Source of the DNA: Paraburkholderia oxyphila NBRC 105797
Lineage (GTDB): Bacteria; Pseudomonadota; Gammaproteobacteria; Burkholderiales; Burkholderiaceae
Direction of reading: 5' to 3'
NCBI RefSeq assembly: GCF_000685075.1
Contig: NZ_BAYD01000100.1
Span: 1 to 36,662 of the forward strand
Length of the DNA stretch: 36,662 nucleotides
Part shown: positions 33,372 through 36,662 of the stretch, piece after piece
Numbering within the stretch: the stretch's first letter is position 1
How the letters are laid out: the number at the start of each line of letters is the position of its first letter
Notes under the pieces: generated by a model
What the model saw: the letters and a program-made list of their open reading frames with translations, nothing else
Database searches by the model: none
Told to the model about the DNA's origin: nothing
Position numbers and translations under genes: made by a program

Positions 33372-34009
33372 CGCAGTCGTTGTGCGCCGCGGGCGCGTGT
33401 CCGACTGCCACCAGGATTGTGGGCGAGCTTGGGACGGGGTGCGGAGGCCGATAAAGCGCGTCCGGCGTTGGCCGTCCGTCGGGACCGGGAAGACGGATCT
33501 GTTCCTCCGCCCGGCCGCGCTGCATCGATCGCGAAAAACATATGTAGAAGCGAAGCAGGTTTTCCGGCAGTACGTGCCCGCCGGTCGGCTCCGGTTTCGC
33601 CGATGCCAGCTCCGCAGCCTCGATGCGTGAAGCACTGCGCACGCGTAGGGAGCCATAAAAGCCGCACCTGCACCTCACCGAAAATCAACCACTTGCAAGT
33701 TGGCGCGCCACAAAGACCCTTCGACCCGTGTCTAACTTGGTGAGACTGGCCTACGTCAGCGCCACAGCTGAAGCATTGCCTGACGCGATTGGCCGTAGCC
33801 GACCCGAAGCGGTCCTTGCATGCCGCGTCGCCTCGATGTCGGATTCCGGAGTCAAACGGTCATCCGTCGCGCAGAATTGCAGGCAGTGGCCATTCGTGAC
33901 AGAACGACGGTGAAAGCGAATGATGATCATGCAGGCGGCCTCCTCGCTGTGATTAAGCGGGCTCGGCGTCGGACCGGACGCGGCCGGTTCTGTCTCGAAG
34001 GGCTCCGGC
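33372..34009. other. Gene-poor stretch with a protein fragment
   Basis: About 640 bp between the methyltransferase and the AraC gene. One short minus-strand segment (33442-33570) looks like a remnant of a real protein and is listed separately. The rest contains several open frames on both strands, none with a recognisable family or a good start. Confidence 0.45.
33442..33570 (-). pseudogene. Fragment of a conserved hypothetical protein (LPENLLRFY type)
   Basis: The minus-strand frame reads LPENLLRFYICFSRSMQRGR, then AEEQIRLPGPDGRPTPDALYRPP. From memory this resembles a conserved bacterial hypothetical family in which LPENLLRFY-x-x-FS-x-PM-x-RG is followed by a DGRP segment. Both flanks leave the family: upstream sequence is unrelated and downstream it runs into non-homologous Pro-rich frame. 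Probably a piece left by deletion. Confidence 0.4.
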
Positions 34010-34921
34010 TCAGCGACAATCAGGCTTTTCGCGCCGATACTGAATTGGCGACACGCCACGAGTCGATTTGAAGGCTCGACTGAAGGAAAATTCAGACTGG
34101 TATCCGACACGCGATGCGATCTCGCCAAGTCGCAGATCGGTCTGCTCGAGTAGTTGAGCGGCAAGGCCCATGCGCCAGCGCGTTAGATAGCTGTGCGGTG
34201 GTTCACCTACTGAATTGCTGAAGTTGCGGGCGAACGCAGCGCGCGACAACCCAGCTTCTTTGGCGAGTTCCTCCAGTGTCCACGCACGTTCGGGTTCTTC
34301 GTGTATGCGCGCGAGAACCCGTGTCATGTGCGGCGTGCGCAGAGCCGAAAACCAGTCGTTTGTTGCGGGAGAGGCAGCGTCGGCCCAATCGCGTATGAAG
34401 TAGACGAACATGGACGAGAGCAGGTTACGAACCACGATCTGATTCCCGAAGTTCGGCGCCTCCACTTCATTACGCAGCATGCGCAGCGTGTCGCTTAGAG
34501 GTGAGCATCCAGGTTCCGTTCCAGCGCGGAGCGACACGGCTCGTGGTAGCGCCCGCAGAGCGGGAAGCGCCAGGTGCTGGTCTATGTCGAACTGGCCGCA
34601 AATCAGCGTGGTGGCCTTTGGATCGCGGTCGACGACACCATCACGCATAGCCAGGAACCGGTCTAGCGGCATGGCTTTGCCTCGCCCGGAATGCGCCACT
34701 TCATGTGCGCTGCCACGCGGGAACAGGACCAGTTCACCAGCCTGCAATTCGATAGTTTCCATCTCAGGTTGGCGCACGAAAGCACGTCCTTCCGCCACGA
34801 AATGGAACACCGCGGCATCGCGAGGTTGCACCTCGAACCCCCATGGGCCTGCCACGCGTGTTCGCACCAGCACCAAGCCATCGGCACGGACCGCCTTTAA
34901 CCAACCGTTCAACGCATCCAT
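34010..34921 (-). CDS. AraC-family transcriptional regulator with cupin_6 domain
   Basis: 303 aa. The N-terminal cupin (about 5-185) shows WGFEVQPRDAAVFHFVAEG and LQAGELVLFPRGSAHEVAH. The C-terminal HTH pair (about 205-295) shows WTLEELAKEAGLSRAAFARN and LRLGEIASRVGYQSEFSFSR with RGVSPIQYRR. This architecture is common next to oxidoreductase or NTF2-fold genes. It is divergent from the second SnoaL-like gene, which it probably regulates. The start is ATG 34921. Confidence 0.9.
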   Translation of the reverse strand: MDALNGWLKAVRADGLVLVRTRVAGPWGFEVQPRDAAVFHFVAEGRAFVRQPEMETIELQAGELVLFPRGSAHEVAHSGRGKAMPLDRFLAMRDGVVDRDPKATTLICGQFDIDQHLALPALRALPRAVSLRAGTEPGCSPLSDTLRMLRNEVEAPNFGNQIVVRNLLSSMFVYFIRDWADAASPATNDWFSALRTPHMTRVLARIHEEPERAWTLEELAKEAGLSRAAFARNFSNSVGEPPHSYLTRWRMGLAAQLLEQTDLRLGEIASRVGYQSEFSFSRAFKSTRGVSPIQYRREKPDCR

Positions 34922-35032
34922 GACCGCATCGTACCAGAATGAGACGAATTGCTATGTTTTCGCGCTGCATGGGTATGGACCATCTTCCAGAGAGCCCTTC
35001 CAATGAGAGGGTACAACCCGGGAGGTGAAATC

Positions 35033-35398
35033 ATGAATAGGGATCATGTCCTACAAGTGCTTAACACTATCTACGAGAAGATCTTCAACGAGGGCCAGGC
35101 AGACCTGTATCCGGGTTTTGTGAGCGGGCGATACATTCAACACAATCCGCTTTTCCCGGATGGCACCGATTTCATCGCCGGCTATATCAAGCAGGTCGGC
35201 AAGGTGCCGTGCGAGGTCAAACGCATCGCAATCGATGGCGACCTCGCTTTCGTTCACGTGCGCTATCTGGACTGGGGCGGCAAGGAGACCGCAGGCGTCG
35301 ACATTTTCCGCTTCGACGAAAATGGAAAAATCGTTGAGCACTGGGATGTTCTGCAACCGGTCCCGGAGACGGCCAATAACAAGAACACGATGTTCTGA
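35033..35398 (+). CDS. SnoaL-like / NTF2-fold protein (second)
   Basis: 121 aa. FNEGQADLYPGFVSGRYIQH, VHVRYLDWGGKETAGVDIFR and IVEHWDVLQPVPE are typical of the SnoaL-like polyketide-cyclase family that is often paired with AraC/cupin regulators. GGGAGGTG about 7 nt before ATG 35033 decides the start. It is a different subgroup from the 28.4-kb SnoaL-like protein. Function unknown; enzymes of this fold act as isomerases, dehydratases or cyclases on small ligands. Confidence 0.85.
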   Translation: MNRDHVLQVLNTIYEKIFNEGQADLYPGFVSGRYIQHNPLFPDGTDFIAGYIKQVGKVPCEVKRIAIDGDLAFVHVRYLDWGGKETAGVDIFRFDENGKIVEHWDVLQPVPETANNKNTMF

Positions 35399-35421
35399 GC
35401 GAGCGAGGGGGGCGCACGAAA

Positions 35422-35617
35422 CAACCTGTACGACGGTGGTTTGGCGCGCAATGCCAACACTTTCGTCGCCTTGTCGCCACTTTCTTTCATTGTGAGCGCA
35501 CGGCCAAGGTGATTTCGCAGCGACTCGCAATGATCTATGGTGAGCGGCGCAAAACGTGGGGCGAGACGTTCTCGCGCTGCTGCCGCCTCGCCGCCTCGCC
35601 GATTCGCTTAAAAGCGG
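35422..35617 (+). pseudogene. Remnant of an acyl-CoA synthetase (AMP-forming ligase) N terminus
   Basis: Read with two small shifts, the DNA gives NLYDGGLARNAN, then (+1) FVALSPLSFI, then (+2) ERTAKVISQRLAMIYGERRK and TWGETFSRCCRLA. This is the standard N-terminal block of medium/long-chain acyl-CoA synthetases (GLARNxANFxALxPLSFLER and YGERRxTWxETYxRCxRLA). The shifts are near 35461 and at about 35490 and add up to one codon. Nothing of the central or C-terminal domains follows. A once-complete ligase gene was cut here, next to a crotonase gene. Confidence 0.65.
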
Positions 35618-35702
35618 CCGCTTCGGCGCGTATGTCGACGAATTCGCCGTCACTGGCAGTAGCGCTCGCGACTGGTTCGTCGAGCACCTCCTGTCAACCT
35701 GA
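35592..35702 (+). pseudogene. Unidentified 3' gene fragment
   Basis: The frame reads RLADSLKSGRFGAYVDEFAV, then TGSSARDWFVEHLLST and a stop at 35700-35702. It looks like the C terminus of a folded protein and begins where the ligase remnant ends, in a different frame, which suggests a deletion junction near 35600. I do not recognise the family. No start codon of its own. Confidence 0.3.
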
Positions 35703-35719
35703 GTCAAAAGGAGCGGACG

Positions 35720-36544
35720 ATGTCTGACTATGAAACCCTGCGAATCGATACATCACATTCGGTAATGACCGTCACGCTGTCCAATCCACCGATCAACCTT
35801 GAAACAGACGCGATGATGGCCGACCTCGATCGCCTGGTCACGTTTCTTGAAGGGGATCTTGAAACGAAAGTCGTCGTTTTCCGCAGCGATACGCCCGGCT
35901 ACTTCATGGCGCATTTTGATATCGCACCGGGCCCTACACGCATACTGCCGCCGCTGGGCGCGCCGCCGATGCACGGGGTGCTGCACACGCGCATCAGTCA
36001 CCTCGATCAGGTCACGATCGGCGAACTGCGCGGTCGCGCACGTGGTGGCGGCAGTGAATTGCTACTGGCGCTCGACATGCGGTTCGCTTCACGGGAGACG
36101 GCACTCATCGGGCAGCCCGAAATCATCCTCGGTTTGCATGCCGGCGCCGGCGGCACCGCGCGACTCGTCCAGTTAATGGGACGAGGGCGCGCGTTTGAAG
36201 CGGCCTTGAGCGGCCTCGACTATGACGCGGATACCGCGGAGCGGTACGGGTGGATCAATCGCGCATTGCCGGATACGGAGATCCGCGATTTTGTTGACCG
36301 CTTGGCGCGGCGCATCGCGAGCTTTCCAGCTTCGGGTATCGCCTCGGTCAAATCGATCATAAACCGGACCAGCTCGATCAGCTCAAGCGTGTTGAGCGAG
36401 GATTCGGTGCGATTCTGGAGGGAAATCCAGTTGCCTGAGGTGCAAGAACGCCTCGCTTGGATGCTCGCCAACGGCGGCCAGACAAGAGGGCCGATGGAGG
36501 ACGACCTCGCAACGAATCTCGCGCGCTTTCCTGAAAAGCTTTGA
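35720..36544 (+). CDS. Enoyl-CoA hydratase/isomerase family protein (third crotonase)
   Basis: 274 aa. It has the glycine-rich block IGELRGRARGGGSELLLALD and a catalytic-Glu motif GQPEIILGLHAGAGGTARL, which keeps Glu in the hydratase-like position. The first oxyanion segment reads YFMAHFDI instead of the usual AGADI, so the pocket is unusual. AAAAGGAG precedes ATG 35720. The C terminus (about 235-274) differs from typical hydratases. It follows the remains of an acyl-CoA synthetase gene, so it may once have been in a fatty-acyl or aryl-CoA operon. Confidence 0.87.
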   Translation: MSDYETLRIDTSHSVMTVTLSNPPINLETDAMMADLDRLVTFLEGDLETKVVVFRSDTPGYFMAHFDIAPGPTRILPPLGAPPMHGVLHTRISHLDQVTIGELRGRARGGGSELLLALDMRFASRETALIGQPEIILGLHAGAGGTARLVQLMGRGRAFEAALSGLDYDADTAERYGWINRALPDTEIRDFVDRLARRIASFPASGIASVKSIINRTSSISSSVLSEDSVRFWREIQLPEVQERLAWMLANGGQTRGPMEDDLATNLARFPEKL

Positions 36545-36662
36545 GCTAGTCTGCCCCAGGTTGATCAACCGCGTCAGCCAATAACCAGCACGAAGAGCCG
36601 TTGTTAGAATCGGAGCAGCCGTTCAAATGGCCGTGTTGTGACGATGGAGAACGGCAGTTCAT

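Noticed and set aside
33728..33913. Possible BLUF-like start (MSNLVRLAYVSATAEALPDA)
   Set aside because: The first residues faintly resemble BLUF photoreceptors, but the flavin-binding Tyr/Gln/Asn pattern does not continue and the frame ends after 61 codons.
36644..36662. Possible start of a further plus-strand gene at the window end
   Set aside because: An ATG at 36644 begins MENGSS, but only six codons are visible and no clear ribosome-binding site precedes it, so it cannot be supported.
1..36662. tRNA, rRNA, CRISPR arrays, insertion sequences or a replication origin
   Set aside because: I looked for tRNA T-loop patterns, regularly spaced repeats, transposase-like proteins and DnaA-box clusters and saw none by eye; weak or degraded copies could be missed without computation.

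Overview
The window looks like chromosomal DNA of a GC-rich betaproteobacterium. Burkholderiaceae (Burkholderia, Paraburkholderia or Caballeronia) is the best guess, from the strong G/C bias at third codon positions, dense short operons and the protein families present. This is inferred from style and gene content; no rRNA or tRNA gene is visible to fix taxonomy. I see no CRISPR array and no intact insertion sequence. The window is an accessory catabolic and regulatory region with several decayed genes.

Layout. (1) 1-3.3 kb: a short-chain dehydrogenase behind a good sigma70-like promoter in an AT-rich leader, facing a TPR/GT41 (SPINDLY/OGT-type) glycosyltransferase gene broken by a frameshift near 2405. 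(2) 3.6-13.7 kb: a minus-strand catabolic cluster. In transcription order it is class V aminotransferase, two-domain FAD/Fe-S 2-hydroxyacid dehydrogenase, MFS carboxylate transporter, crotonase, family III CoA-transferase and probably an aldo/keto reductase. A divergent GntR/FCD regulator sits at its head, with a perfect 16-bp palindrome between them. (3) 14.3-17.8 kb: a complete four-gene osmoprotectant-type (OpuB/YehWXYZ-like) ABC transporter with translationally coupled genes and a structured leader. (4) 18.1-22.0 kb: M20 amidohydrolase and MHS-type MFS transporter, divergent from a LysR regulator. (5) 22.0-24.7 kb: GFA-family protein, a small unknown ORF, an OmpR-type response regulator and a sensor kinase, all overlapping or nearly touching. 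(6) 25.0-26.9 kb: a metallophosphoesterase, then a defence/plasticity spot with the truncated remains of an mqsRA toxin-antitoxin pair beside an intact hicAB pair. (7) 26.9-36.5 kb: MFS exporter, two SnoaL-like proteins, a PaaY-like hexapeptide protein, two AraC regulators, a MarR regulator, two more crotonases, a putative lipoprotein methyltransferase and remnants of at least two further genes.

How it works together. Regions 2 and 4 each read as an uptake-plus-breakdown module under a local regulator. Region 2 would import a carboxylate, move CoA onto it, act on the CoA ester with a crotonase, oxidise a 2-hydroxy acid and transaminate a 2-oxo acid such as glyoxylate. The substrate cannot be read from sequence. 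In region 7 the MarR gene and the crotonase/methyltransferase promoter share the motif ATTCGCATRCG, suggesting a small MarR regulon.

The most notable observations are the shared MarR-type operator set, with one site inside a promoter spacer; the frameshifted OGT-like gene; the half-deleted mqsRA next to intact hicAB; an acyl-CoA synthetase remnant with two compensating frameshifts; and a 14-bp perfect inverted repeat in the methyltransferase leader. I do not see a clear case for a wholly new system. The region 2 catabolic cluster is the best candidate for an undescribed pathway.
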